NCBI GenBank assembly: GCA_016194905.1
Contig: JACQAP010000014.1
Coordinates: 1-64,000 of the forward strand
Direction: 5' to 3'
Source: Betaproteobacteria bacterium
GTDB taxonomy: Bacteria; Pseudomonadota; Gammaproteobacteria; Burkholderiales; JACQAP01
DNA: 64,000 nucleotides
Made by a program: the position numbers and the translations under genes. Below the pieces are notes generated by a model. That model worked only from the letters and a program-made list of their open reading frames with translations. It did no database searches and was not told the DNA's origin. The first letter of the stretch is position 1. Every line of letters begins with the position of its first letter. Positions 1-7,330 of the stretch are shown here, piece after piece.

Positions 1-117
1 ATCGACGCGGGCAAACATCATTACGTGGCGATTACCGCTTGCATGCGCAAAATGCTGATCATCCTTAATGCCATGCTCAAGTCCAATCAACCGTGGAAAA
101 ACCCACAAGAAGTTTGA
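1..117 (+). mobile_element. C-terminal end of IS110-family transposase (cut by window edge)
   Basis: The first 38 codons run in frame from the window edge to a TGA at 115-117. The peptide includes AITACMRKMLIILNAML and ends NQPWKNPQEV, which is the usual C-terminal tail of IS110/IS116/IS902 transposases. These enzymes are DEDD-type recombinases that mobilise elements lacking terminal inverted repeats, so no inverted repeat is expected at this end and none is visible. Only the tail is present, so whether the element is intact cannot be judged. The assignment rests on the short C-terminal signature alone. Confidence 0.75.
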
Positions 118-143
118 CTTTGAACGCAGTTGCTTCGTGGTAA

Positions 144-614
144 TTAAACTCTTCTGGCTTCGACGAAATGTTTCTTCCAGAATTCCGCATTCAGGCTGTC
201 GGTGCGCACCTTGCCGCCGCTCGAGGGCGCATGAATGAAGCGCCCGTTGCCGAGATACAGGCCGACGTGCGAAGTTTTCTTGCCTTCCTGGTCGAAAAAC
301 AACAGGTCGCCCTCGCGCAGGCTGCGCATCGACACCAGCACTGACATGCGGTGTTGCGCCTGCGTGTCGCGCGGCATGGAAATGCCGGCACGGCCGTAGC
401 TGTACTTCACCAGTCCGCTGCAATCGAAACCGGCCGGCGTATCGCCGGCGTACTTGTACGGTCTGCCGAGCATCTCCTTTGCATAGACAATTGCCTTGGA
501 CGCGACCTCATTGCTGGCGCGTACCGTTGTCGGCTCGGGGATTTCCGGCGAACTGGAGCAACCGGCGAGCAACGCCAACACGGTTAGCCAATTCGCCAAC
601 CACAGGCGCGTCAT
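144..614 (-). CDS. NlpC/P60-family lipoprotein, peptidoglycan endopeptidase
   Basis: Protein of 156 residues. A lipoprotein signal peptide (hydrophobic stretch then LLAGC, lipid-modified Cys19) is followed by one NlpC/P60 domain at about 35-152. The catalytic Cys is in FDCSGL (Cys65); the histidines are in SHVGLYLG (His116) and FIHAP (His128). The family cleaves gamma-D-glutamyl-diaminopimelate links in peptidoglycan, here probably from an envelope anchor. The start at 614 was chosen because the signal peptide begins there; the frame stays open further upstream only inside the M20 gene. It overlaps that gene by 4 bases, so the two are probably translationally coupled. Size fits Spr/MepS-like lipoproteins. 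Confidence 0.88.
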   Translation of the reverse strand: MTRLWLANWLTVLALLAGCSSSPEIPEPTTVRASNEVASKAIVYAKEMLGRPYKYAGDTPAGFDCSGLVKYSYGRAGISMPRDTQAQHRMSVLVSMRSLREGDLLFFDQEGKKTSHVGLYLGNGRFIHAPSSGGKVRTDSLNAEFWKKHFVEARRV

Positions 615-1909
615 CGCGTTTTCTCCACGCCGCACCAACGCGCCAAGAACAGTGCCAGCACCTGGGCAACGCGCAACGCGCTCTCGATCGACACCGACTC
701 GTCGATGCCGTGGATGTTCTGTGCCTCGGGGCCATAGCAGGTTGCGGGAATATTGCCATATAGATTGAAGGCACGGGCATCGGTCGTCGCGGAGCTGGCG
801 AACCATTCCGCATCCTTGTTCATCACCTGCGCATGCGCCGCGGCGAGCGCGGTCAGCAGCGGGGCCGCGCCGTCAAGCACGAAGCCTTCGGCCTGGAACC
901 CTGCATAGCGCACCCGATGCGTGATGCCGGCGAGGGCGGGATCTCGCTTCATTGTTTCGGCAAGGCGCGCCTCGATCGCGGCGCGGGCTTGTGCGGCAGG
1001 AACGCCGGGATAGAAGCCGCAGCGCAACTCCATGACGCAGCGCGTAGGCACCGACGAAGCCCATTCGCCGCCGTTGATCTTGCCAAGGTTGAATCTGAGG
1101 GGATGTTCGAGATGCGCGAAGGCGGGATGTCGATTGTCTGTCTTGTTCCATTCCGCTTCGAGCGATTGCAAGCCGCGCCACAGCGCGAACGCCGCCTCGA
1201 TCGCGTTGATACCTTGCGCGGCGTTGAGCACGTGGGCCGGCTTGCCGAACACTTCCACGGACAACCACATGACGCCGACCTGAGCCTTCAGGATGCTATG
1301 TCCGAACGGTTCCGGAATGATCGCCGCGTCCGCCTTGTAGCCGCGATGCAGGCAGGCCAGCGCACCGTTGCCGGTGCATTCTTCTTCGACGACTGACTGC
1401 ATGAACACCGGCGCAGCGGGTTGCAAGCCAATCGACTTCAATGCGCGGAACGCGGTTACGTAGGCGGCGATGCCGGCCTTCATGTCGCCGCTGCCGCGGC
1501 CGTACAGCCGGCCGTCGCGCACGACCGGATCGAACGGCGGGCGCGACCATAACTCTTCCGCGCCGATCGGCACGACGTCGACGTGCCCGTTCAAGATCAG
1601 GGATCGCCCGATTGCGGTACGCGGCCGATGGATGCCGACGACGTTGTCGTGCCGTTCCCACTGTCCCACCGAGGGTGAATAGCCGGGCAGGTTCTTCAGG
1701 TCGGCGTCGCGCACTTCGAAGCGCTCGGTCATTAGCCCCATGCCGCGGAAGAGCCCTTCCATGAAATCCTGTGCTCCGGCTTCCTCGCCGTTCAGCGACG
1801 GAAAACGCACGAGCGTCATCGCCAGGTCGACCAGATCGCGTCGCAGGTTCGCGACCGCGGCGAGGATGTCGGATTCGAGGGCGGGATCGCGGGTTTCGGG
1901 GGCGTTCAC
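611..1909 (-). CDS. M20-family zinc peptidase/deacylase (ArgE/DapE-like)
   Basis: Protein of 432 residues, typical for the ArgE/DapE/ACY1 family. Metal and catalytic motifs are clear: NGHVDVVP (His109, Asp111), GRGSGDMKAG (bridging Asp142) and VVEEE (Glu175-176 region). A dimerisation insert lies near 205-320. The family uses two zinc ions to hydrolyse N-acyl amino acids or peptides in the cytoplasm. The annotation acetylornithine deacetylase or succinyl-diaminopimelate desuccinylase would be only a guess: no arginine or lysine pathway genes are nearby, and the downstream partner is a cell-wall endopeptidase. A role in peptide or wall-fragment recycling is possible but is inference. Confidence 0.85.
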   Translation of the reverse strand: MNAPETRDPALESDILAAVANLRRDLVDLAMTLVRFPSLNGEEAGAQDFMEGLFRGMGLMTERFEVRDADLKNLPGYSPSVGQWERHDNVVGIHRPRTAIGRSLILNGHVDVVPIGAEELWSRPPFDPVVRDGRLYGRGSGDMKAGIAAYVTAFRALKSIGLQPAAPVFMQSVVEEECTGNGALACLHRGYKADAAIIPEPFGHSILKAQVGVMWLSVEVFGKPAHVLNAAQGINAIEAAFALWRGLQSLEAEWNKTDNRHPAFAHLEHPLRFNLGKINGGEWASSVPTRCVMELRCGFYPGVPAAQARAAIEARLAETMKRDPALAGITHRVRYAGFQAEGFVLDGAAPLLTALAAAHAQVMNKDAEWFASSATTDARAFNLYGNIPATCYGPEAQNIHGIDESVSIESALRVAQVLALFLARWCGVEKTR

Positions 1910-2099
1910 GTTGCTGGCTTGGTGAATGAAGGAGCCATATGAAAGGATAGCAGAACGCCTTTCCAGATCACCCGCGGTTGCGCCGCGCGAGGTGCGCCCT
2001 AAACTTTGCCCAGTGCATCATGGTCCCGGCTATTCTGGCATTCCTGCAGTTGGGCGACCCCATTGCAGCAAGGACATTTGAAAAAACGAAGGACAAGCG

Positions 2100-3458
2100 A
2101 TGAAACGACTGATTCCCGGGATTTTCCGATCTATGCTGACTGTCGTGCTGCTGTTGCCCGCCCTCGAGCAGGCTGGCGCGGGCATTCCGCCCCTGGTGGA
2201 AGGCGGCGTGCCGACCCTGGCGCCGCTGCTGGAACAGGTTACGCCCGCTGTGGTCAACATTGCCGTGCTGTCGCGCTCGCCGGAAGACGACAACCCGATG
2301 CTTCAGGACCCGTTCTTCAGGCGGTTCTTCGGCGTGCCGGATCGTTCGCAACCGCAGGTCTCCGCGGGATCGGGGGTGATCGTGAACGCCAGGCTTGGCC
2401 ATGTGCTGACCAATCATCACGTCGTCAAGGACGCCCAGCAGATCGTCGTCACGCTCAAGAACGGGCGGCAATTGGAGGCCAAGCTCCTCGGATCGGATGC
2501 CGGCACCGACATCGCATTGCTGGAAGTCGAGCCCGACAACCTGAGCGCCATCCGGTTTGCCGATTCCGATCAATTGCGCGTCGGCGACTACGTGCTGGCG
2601 ATCGGCAATCCGTTCGGCCTCGGACAGACCGTGACCTCGGGCATCGTCAGCGCACTCGGGCGCACCGGGCTCAACATCGAGGGCTACGAGGATTTCATCC
2701 AGACCGATGCTTCAATCAATCCTGGCAACTCGGGCGGCGCGCTGGTGAATCTCAAGGGCGAACTGGTCGGGATCAACACTGCGATCATCGGGCCCTCGGG
2801 AGGCAACGTCGGCATCGGCTTCGCTGTGCCCAGCAACATGGCCCGCGCCGTGACCGTGCATCTGGCCAAATACGGCGAAGTGCGGCGCGGGCGCATCGGG
2901 CTCACGACGCAGGACCCGACACCGGAAATCGCCAAGGCGCTGGGGCTGACACCGAACCAGGGGGCTCTAATCGTCGAGATCGCGCCGGACTCCCCGGCCG
3001 CCAAGGCGGGACTCAAGCGCGGCGACGTGGTGATTTCGCTGAACGCACGCACCGTGCGCAGCTCCTCCGATCTGCGCAATCAGATCGGTCTCGCGGCGGT
3101 CGGCGACATCGAAGAATTCAAGGTCCTGCGCAATGGCAAGGAACTGGTGCTCAGGATCAAAGTCGAGAATCCGAAAACCGCAAAGGCGCGCGACTTCGAG
3201 CCCGTTCCCGAACTGATGGGGGCCAGCGTAGGCACCCTCGAAAGCGGCGGCAAGGCCGAAGCGGTGGCAGTGGTGGAAGTAGCGGAAGGCAGTCCTGCTT
3301 ACGCGCACGGCTTGCGCGAAGGTGACGTCATCGTCGCCGTGAATCGAAAGAAGGTGCACACGTCGGCGGAACTCATCGCAGCGCTCAAGGTAACGGAAAG
3401 GGTGGTGCTGTCGGTAGTGAGGGGAGACCAGGTGTTCGGGCTGGTGCTGCGCAAGTAA
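2100..3458 (+). CDS. degQ: DegQ/HtrA-like periplasmic serine protease with two PDZ domains
   Basis: Protein of 452 residues. An N-terminal signal peptide (about 1-28) precedes a trypsin-like domain with the triad His107 (TNHHVV), Asp137 (GTDIALL) and Ser211 (GNSGGAL). A PDZ domain follows at about 265-345 and a second at about 370-450. This layout and length match DegQ/DegP (Do) proteases, which degrade or chaperone misfolded envelope proteins. The loop between the N-terminus and the protease core is short, more like DegQ than DegP. It stands alone, with a 190-base upstream gap and no anti-sigma or rpoE gene beside it. The symbol denotes the family; orthology to a particular Do protease is not proven. 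Confidence 0.9.
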   Translation: MKRLIPGIFRSMLTVVLLLPALEQAGAGIPPLVEGGVPTLAPLLEQVTPAVVNIAVLSRSPEDDNPMLQDPFFRRFFGVPDRSQPQVSAGSGVIVNARLGHVLTNHHVVKDAQQIVVTLKNGRQLEAKLLGSDAGTDIALLEVEPDNLSAIRFADSDQLRVGDYVLAIGNPFGLGQTVTSGIVSALGRTGLNIEGYEDFIQTDASINPGNSGGALVNLKGELVGINTAIIGPSGGNVGIGFAVPSNMARAVTVHLAKYGEVRRGRIGLTTQDPTPEIAKALGLTPNQGALIVEIAPDSPAAKAGLKRGDVVISLNARTVRSSSDLRNQIGLAAVGDIEEFKVLRNGKELVLRIKVENPKTAKARDFEPVPELMGASVGTLESGGKAEAVAVVEVAEGSPAYAHGLREGDVIVAVNRKKVHTSAELIAALKVTERVVLSVVRGDQVFGLVLRK

Positions 3459-3487
3459 ACATGATCAGTTACGGAGAATTCCGGAGT

Positions 3488-3516
3488 TTGACTTTAAAGT
3501 CAACAGTCGATAGTGT
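3488..3516 (+). promoter_or_regulatory. Putative promoter and first operator of the XRE/nucleotidyltransferase pair
   Basis: Positions 3488-3503 form a perfect 16-base palindrome, TTGACTTTAAAGTCAA. Its left end, TTGACT, also reads as a good -35 box. A -10-like TAGTGT lies at 3511-3516, 17 bases downstream. A repressor on the palindrome would block the -35 box, as expected of an autoregulated antitoxin. Confidence 0.55.
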
Positions 3517-3518
3517 TG

Positions 3519-3534
3519 TTGACTTATAGGTCAA
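3519..3534 (+). promoter_or_regulatory. Second operator, imperfect copy of the upstream palindrome
   Basis: TTGACTTATAGGTCAA repeats the upstream palindrome with its centre exactly 31 bases away, about three helical turns, so two dimers would sit on the same DNA face. It ends one base before the ATG of the XRE gene. It therefore occupies the place of a ribosome binding site, and no Shine-Dalgarno sequence is visible for that start. Confidence 0.55.
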
Positions 3535-3535
3535 T

Positions 3536-4081
3536 ATGAAGACCGGTCTGCCTCTTTTGCTGAAGTCGATGGAAGCCGCGGCGGCCGCCCGAAACTGGTC
3601 GGATCGCAAGTGGGCAGCCAAGGCGGGCGTGCGTCCGGAAACCGTCAGCAGGCTGCGCAATCGCGGCGACTGCGTCCTGTCGACGCTGGAAGCGCTCGCG
3701 CATGCGGTGGGGTTGCGGTTGTTCGTCGGTCCGAATCCTGGCGCGCAGGCGTCCGCCTCAAAGTCCGGTGCGGCAGAACTTCGGCACATGCCTGCGAGGT
3801 ATGGACGGGAGGACGAACAGAAACTTCTCGACTTGTGTTCGGAGCTTGAAGCGGATCCCGGTCGATGGCGATCCGCCGGTCCGTCCTTTTTCATGGGCGG
3901 GCTTGCGGTTATGCTGGCAAGCGCACGGGGATATGACCGGTCCCGCTATCTCGGGCTCGCCGAATCGCTTCATCCAGGAATAACAGCGCCGGAGGTGTTC
4001 TCCGCGTGGCTTGCGCAGTCGCCCGTGCGTCCGTCGCGTTTCCTGCCGATGCTGGAGAAATGGCGTGCCAAAGCTGCCTAA
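3536..4081 (+). CDS. XRE-type helix-turn-helix regulator, probable antitoxin
   Basis: Protein of 181 residues. A helix-turn-helix of the Cro/CI (XRE) type is readable at about 22-60, with KAGVRPETVSRL as the turn and recognition helix, followed by a C-terminal region (about 90-181) without a known fold to the eye. The gene is preceded by two palindromes suited to autorepression and overlaps the downstream nucleotidyltransferase gene by 17 bases. That arrangement is typical of type II or type IV toxin-antitoxin pairs. The start at 3536 lacks a ribosome binding site; an internal ATG at 3569 is the alternative. Confidence 0.7.
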   Translation: MKTGLPLLLKSMEAAAAARNWSDRKWAAKAGVRPETVSRLRNRGDCVLSTLEALAHAVGLRLFVGPNPGAQASASKSGAAELRHMPARYGREDEQKLLDLCSELEADPGRWRSAGPSFFMGGLAVMLASARGYDRSRYLGLAESLHPGITAPEVFSAWLAQSPVRPSRFLPMLEKWRAKAA

Positions 4082-4670
4082 TCCCGCGGTCGGAACGAAC
4101 TTCCTCGACGCATTCAAGACGATGGTGGGCCGCATCGAGGCGTCCATCAAGGCATCGGGAAACAAGAAGCTGGTGCTGCCGGTGCGGATGTTTGTTGCCG
4201 GCGGCGTTGCTTCGCATTTCTACACGGCACGGCGAATGACCGACGATGTCGATGCCACGTTTTCCCACCGGATGCTGTTGCCCGAAGATCTTGAGGTCTC
4301 CTACCGCGACACCGACGGCAAGGCCCGCCTGCTTTACTTTGATCGCCAGTACAACGATACCTTCGGGCTTCTGCATGAGAATGCATACAAGGACTCGACG
4401 CCGTTGAAACTCGGCGGCATCGATCCCAAAGTCGTCGAAGTCAGGCTGTTGTCGCCGGTCGATCTCGCCGTTTCGAAACTTGCCAGGTTCGCGGAGCATG
4501 ACCGGGAGGACATCCAGGCGCTTGCCGAGAAAGGACTGTTGAACTCGAAAGATCTGAAAAAGCGCGCCGGGGAGGCACTGAAGCATTACATCGGCAACCC
4601 CGGCCCCGTAAAAACTTCGATCACGCTGGCCTGCAGGGTGATTGACAAGAACCGGCCTGGAGCACGGTGA
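4065..4670 (+). CDS. DUF6036-like nucleotidyltransferase, probable toxin partner
   Basis: Protein of 201 residues starting at a GTG inside the end of the XRE gene; a GGAG at 4054-4057 gives correct spacing. The nucleotidyltransferase signature is visible as GGVAS (about 46-50) followed by TDDVDATF (about 59-66), the Gly-Gly then Asp-x-Asp pattern of minimal nucleotidyltransferases and AbiEii-type proteins. A C-terminal helical part includes SPVDLAVSKLARF, also typical of the group, where a lysine-rich helix follows the catalytic core. Such proteins modify tRNA or other targets and serve as toxins in phage-defence pairs. The toxin role is inferred from pairing and motif only. Confidence 0.65.
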   Translation: MPKLPNPAVGTNFLDAFKTMVGRIEASIKASGNKKLVLPVRMFVAGGVASHFYTARRMTDDVDATFSHRMLLPEDLEVSYRDTDGKARLLYFDRQYNDTFGLLHENAYKDSTPLKLGGIDPKVVEVRLLSPVDLAVSKLARFAEHDREDIQALAEKGLLNSKDLKKRAGEALKHYIGNPGPVKTSITLACRVIDKNRPGAR

Positions 4671-4734
4671 CTATTCGCAGATCTGTGTCGCCAACTTTTG
4701 CCGTGACGGATTATCAGCCGCTGAAACATTCCGA

Positions 4735-4767
4735 CCCCTGTGCCAGTCCGGCTCTCGGGCGCAGGGG
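4735..4767. terminator. Hairpin between convergent genes
   Basis: CCCCTGTGCC (4735-4744) can pair with GGCGCAGGGG (4758-4767) through a 13-base loop, with one G-U pair. It sits between the plus-strand nucleotidyltransferase and the minus-strand unknown gene. No T-run follows on either strand, so it is at best a weak or factor-assisted terminator. Confidence 0.35.
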
Positions 4768-4804
4768 GGAAAGGCAAGACTTCACCCTGCCGTGCCGTCG
4801 CTGG

Positions 4805-5554
4805 TTAGGCATTCAAGAGCGGGATCCCTACACCTGGCTGCTTGTCGTGATCGAAAAATACAACTCCCATGCCGTATCTATACGCATCGGTGTAGGCGCG
4901 AAGTTCGTTTGAGTCCGATTCGAATAGGGTCATACGAAGCCTCTTACTTACAGTTGCCCTATCGGGGTCGGTATGGACCGTGACGTTCACTTCATACTCG
5001 CCCGAGTGCCACCTAAACTTGCTATTAAAGAACTCTATCACTGGTTGGACGACTGCTGGTTCCGCTTCTACCACGACTTCCGCGTTACCTGGCAATGCCT
5101 TCTTAGCAACGAGGTCGGATCTCAAATTGCTCACAAGGTGCCGAAATGTAGTTTCATCTTTTCTTGAAAACGGATTGAAGAAGAGGATTACATGCGACCA
5201 ATCCTCATCTGGAGCGAGCTTGAAAGGCGCAAGAATTGCCTGCGTGTTTTCAGCTGGTAATGGAAAGTAGCTTTTCCCAGGGATGAGAAAAGTTTCGCTG
5301 CCACTCGGTCTTATCTCCAAATCTATTGACCGGACTCTAAGCGGTCGTCCACCAACATTTCGTAGGATCACAAACAGGGATATGTTCGGATTGCCGGCAG
5401 TATGAGTGACCTGAATTCGGTCGTGTGTCTCCAGGTCAAGCTTCGGCCCTTTCCACAGACGAATAAGAGGCGGTATGAGCGCCGCGACCAATGCCGTGAG
5501 AGATACAACCCATTGCCAAAACGTCCAATCTTGATAGAACGGCACATCGGGCAT
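4805..5554 (-). CDS. Membrane-anchored protein of unknown function
   Basis: Protein of 249 residues. One N-terminal transmembrane segment at about 13-34 (WQWVVSLTALVAALIPPLI) is followed by a soluble part rich in beta-type strands (for example SLFVILRNVGGRPLRVRSI), which may form an immunoglobulin-like sandwich. No enzyme motif is visible and I do not recognise the family. Base composition is noticeably less GC-rich than in the metabolic genes around it, like the preceding regulator/nucleotidyltransferase pair. All three may therefore have arrived together. No gene beside it suggests a pathway. Confidence 0.6.
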   Translation of the reverse strand: MPDVPFYQDWTFWQWVVSLTALVAALIPPLIRLWKGPKLDLETHDRIQVTHTAGNPNISLFVILRNVGGRPLRVRSIDLEIRPSGSETFLIPGKSYFPLPAENTQAILAPFKLAPDEDWSHVILFFNPFSRKDETTFRHLVSNLRSDLVAKKALPGNAEVVVEAEPAVVQPVIEFFNSKFRWHSGEYEVNVTVHTDPDRATVSKRLRMTLFESDSNELRAYTDAYRYGMGVVFFDHDKQPGVGIPLLNA

Positions 5555-5630
5555 CGAAAACTCCTAAAAAGTTACGGACCCCCGCTTACGTAACGCGGAG
5601 GCTTAGGAAAACACAATGCTAGTTCTCGCT

Positions 5631-5659
5631 CTTCTCCGTGCTCTCCGTGGTTCAAGGTT
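5631..5659. repeat. Half copy of the CTCCGTG...GTGGTTCAAGG intergenic repeat
   Basis: TTCTCCGTGCTCTCCGTGG followed by TTCAAGGTTT matches the right arm of the paired elements at 23622-23838 and 33163-33296. Only one arm is present here, and it runs into the stop codon of the ligase gene. Confidence 0.6.
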
Positions 5660-7322
5660 TAGACACGCCTTCCCATTCCTTTTCCTGTAAAGCCCGCCAC
5701 TGGATCTTGCCGGTGCCGGAGCGGGGGAGGGCGTCGGTAAAATCCACCAGGCGCGGAACCTTGTAGGCGGCCATGTGGAGGCGCGACCATTCCATGATGT
5801 CGTCGGCGCTGACCTGGCCTTTGCGTTCGTCCTTCAACACCACCACCGCTTTGACGGTTTCGCCGCGTCGGGGGTCGGGGGATGAGATCACCGCGACTTC
5901 CCTGATGTCGGGGTGCTTGTAGAGCGTGGCCTCGACTTCAGCCGGCCAGACCTTGAAACCGGAGGCGTTGATCATGCGCTTCAGGCGATCGGCGATGTAG
6001 TAGTAGCCGTCTTCGTCGTAACGGCCGAGGTCGCCGGTGCGCAGGAATTTCCTGCCTTCGATTTCGATGAACACCGTTTCGTTGGCATCCGGATGCTGCC
6101 AGTAACCGAGCATGACCTGCGGGCCATGCACAACGATTTCACCCTGTTCGTTCGGTCCGAGCACGGCCAGGGTTTCCGGATTGATCACCAGCGATTCGGT
6201 ATCGAAGGTGGGAAAACCCAGACACTGCTTGCGCGCCTTGTGCGAAGGGTTCATGTGCGTCTGCGATATGGTCTCCGTCATTCCGTAGGCTTCCATGTAG
6301 TCGATGCCGCACAATTCGAAGAGCTTTTGCGCCACTGCTTCCGGCATGGACGTGCCGCCGCCGAAAATATTGGTCAGCGATGACAGGTCGCGGCCAGCGG
6401 TAGCCGGATGCGCCAGCAGGTCCACCACCATCGTGGGAACGTTTGCCCAGTGCGTGCAGCCGTAGCGCTCGATCATGTAGCCGGCCGCGTCCGCATTCCA
6501 GCGCGGCAGGACCGCGATGGTGGCGCTGGCGTAGAGCGGCGCGTTCATGCTGTGCTGCATGCCGGTCACGTGAAACAGCGGCGCCGTCGCCAGCGCGACG
6601 GAATCCGCGTTGAAGCCTTCCCACACCGCCGCACCGACGAGCGTGTGCATGATCGTGCGGTGGGTGTGCATGCAACCTTTGGAAGCGCCGGTGGTGCCGG
6701 ACGTGTAGAGGATCGCGGCGAGATCGTCGGCGTGCGCCGCGGCGGGCAGGGGCTTGTAGTCCGCCGCCAGGGCATCCGACCACGATACCGCTCCAGGATC
6801 GCTCACTGCCTTGCGCGGTGCGCGCACGAATTCGGGAACGTCGAGCGTCGTTTGCTCGGTCAGATAGTCGGAATAGGTCGCGACGATGGCGTGCTTCGCC
6901 TGCTTGCCCAGCAGCGGCTTGATCTGCGGATACAGATCCTGCGCGACCAGGGCCGTGGAAGCGCCGGCATCTTCGAAATAGTGCACCAGCTCGCCGGTCA
7001 CATGCATCGGGCTGACCGGCAGTATGGCGGCGTCGGCGCGCAGGATCGCGTAGTAGGCTATGATGAATTGCGGCGAATTCTGCATCTGCAGGATCACGCG
7101 GTCGCCCTTGCGCACGCCACAGCGGTTCTGCAGGAAGCCGGCCATGAGGTCGACCTGGCGGTGCAGTTCGCGATACGACAGTTTGCTGTCGTAAAAAATC
7201 ACCGCCGCCTTGTCGGGATAGCGCTGGCTGGAGACTTCGAGATTGAAGTGCAGCGACGTCGCCGGCACCGTGAGGTGTCGTGGCAGATGTTTGGGCCAGT
7301 GTTCGAAATGCTTCGGTTCCAT
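5652..7322 (-). CDS. AMP-dependent acyl-CoA synthetase/ligase (copy 2 of tandem pair)
   Basis: Protein of 556 residues of the ANL superfamily, which adenylates a carboxylic acid and transfers the acyl group to CoA. The phosphate-binding loop YTSGTTGASKG, the adenine-binding MEAYGMTETIS, the hinge region TGDLGRYDEDGYYYIADR and the C-terminal catalytic lysine in SGTGKIQWR are all present. Medium- to long-chain or aryl acids are the usual substrates; the motif set alone does not choose. The start MEPKHFEHWP was taken because it aligns with the start of the tandem paralogue upstream. The frame stays open further 5' only as a shadow inside that paralogue. Eight bases separate the two genes. Confidence 0.88.
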   Translation of the reverse strand: MEPKHFEHWPKHLPRHLTVPATSLHFNLEVSSQRYPDKAAVIFYDSKLSYRELHRQVDLMAGFLQNRCGVRKGDRVILQMQNSPQFIIAYYAILRADAAILPVSPMHVTGELVHYFEDAGASTALVAQDLYPQIKPLLGKQAKHAIVATYSDYLTEQTTLDVPEFVRAPRKAVSDPGAVSWSDALAADYKPLPAAAHADDLAAILYTSGTTGASKGCMHTHRTIMHTLVGAAVWEGFNADSVALATAPLFHVTGMQHSMNAPLYASATIAVLPRWNADAAGYMIERYGCTHWANVPTMVVDLLAHPATAGRDLSSLTNIFGGGTSMPEAVAQKLFELCGIDYMEAYGMTETISQTHMNPSHKARKQCLGFPTFDTESLVINPETLAVLGPNEQGEIVVHGPQVMLGYWQHPDANETVFIEIEGRKFLRTGDLGRYDEDGYYYIADRLKRMINASGFKVWPAEVEATLYKHPDIREVAVISSPDPRRGETVKAVVVLKDERKGQVSADDIMEWSRLHMAAYKVPRLVDFTDALPRSGTGKIQWRALQEKEWEGVSKP

Positions 7323-7330
7323 CGATGCGT

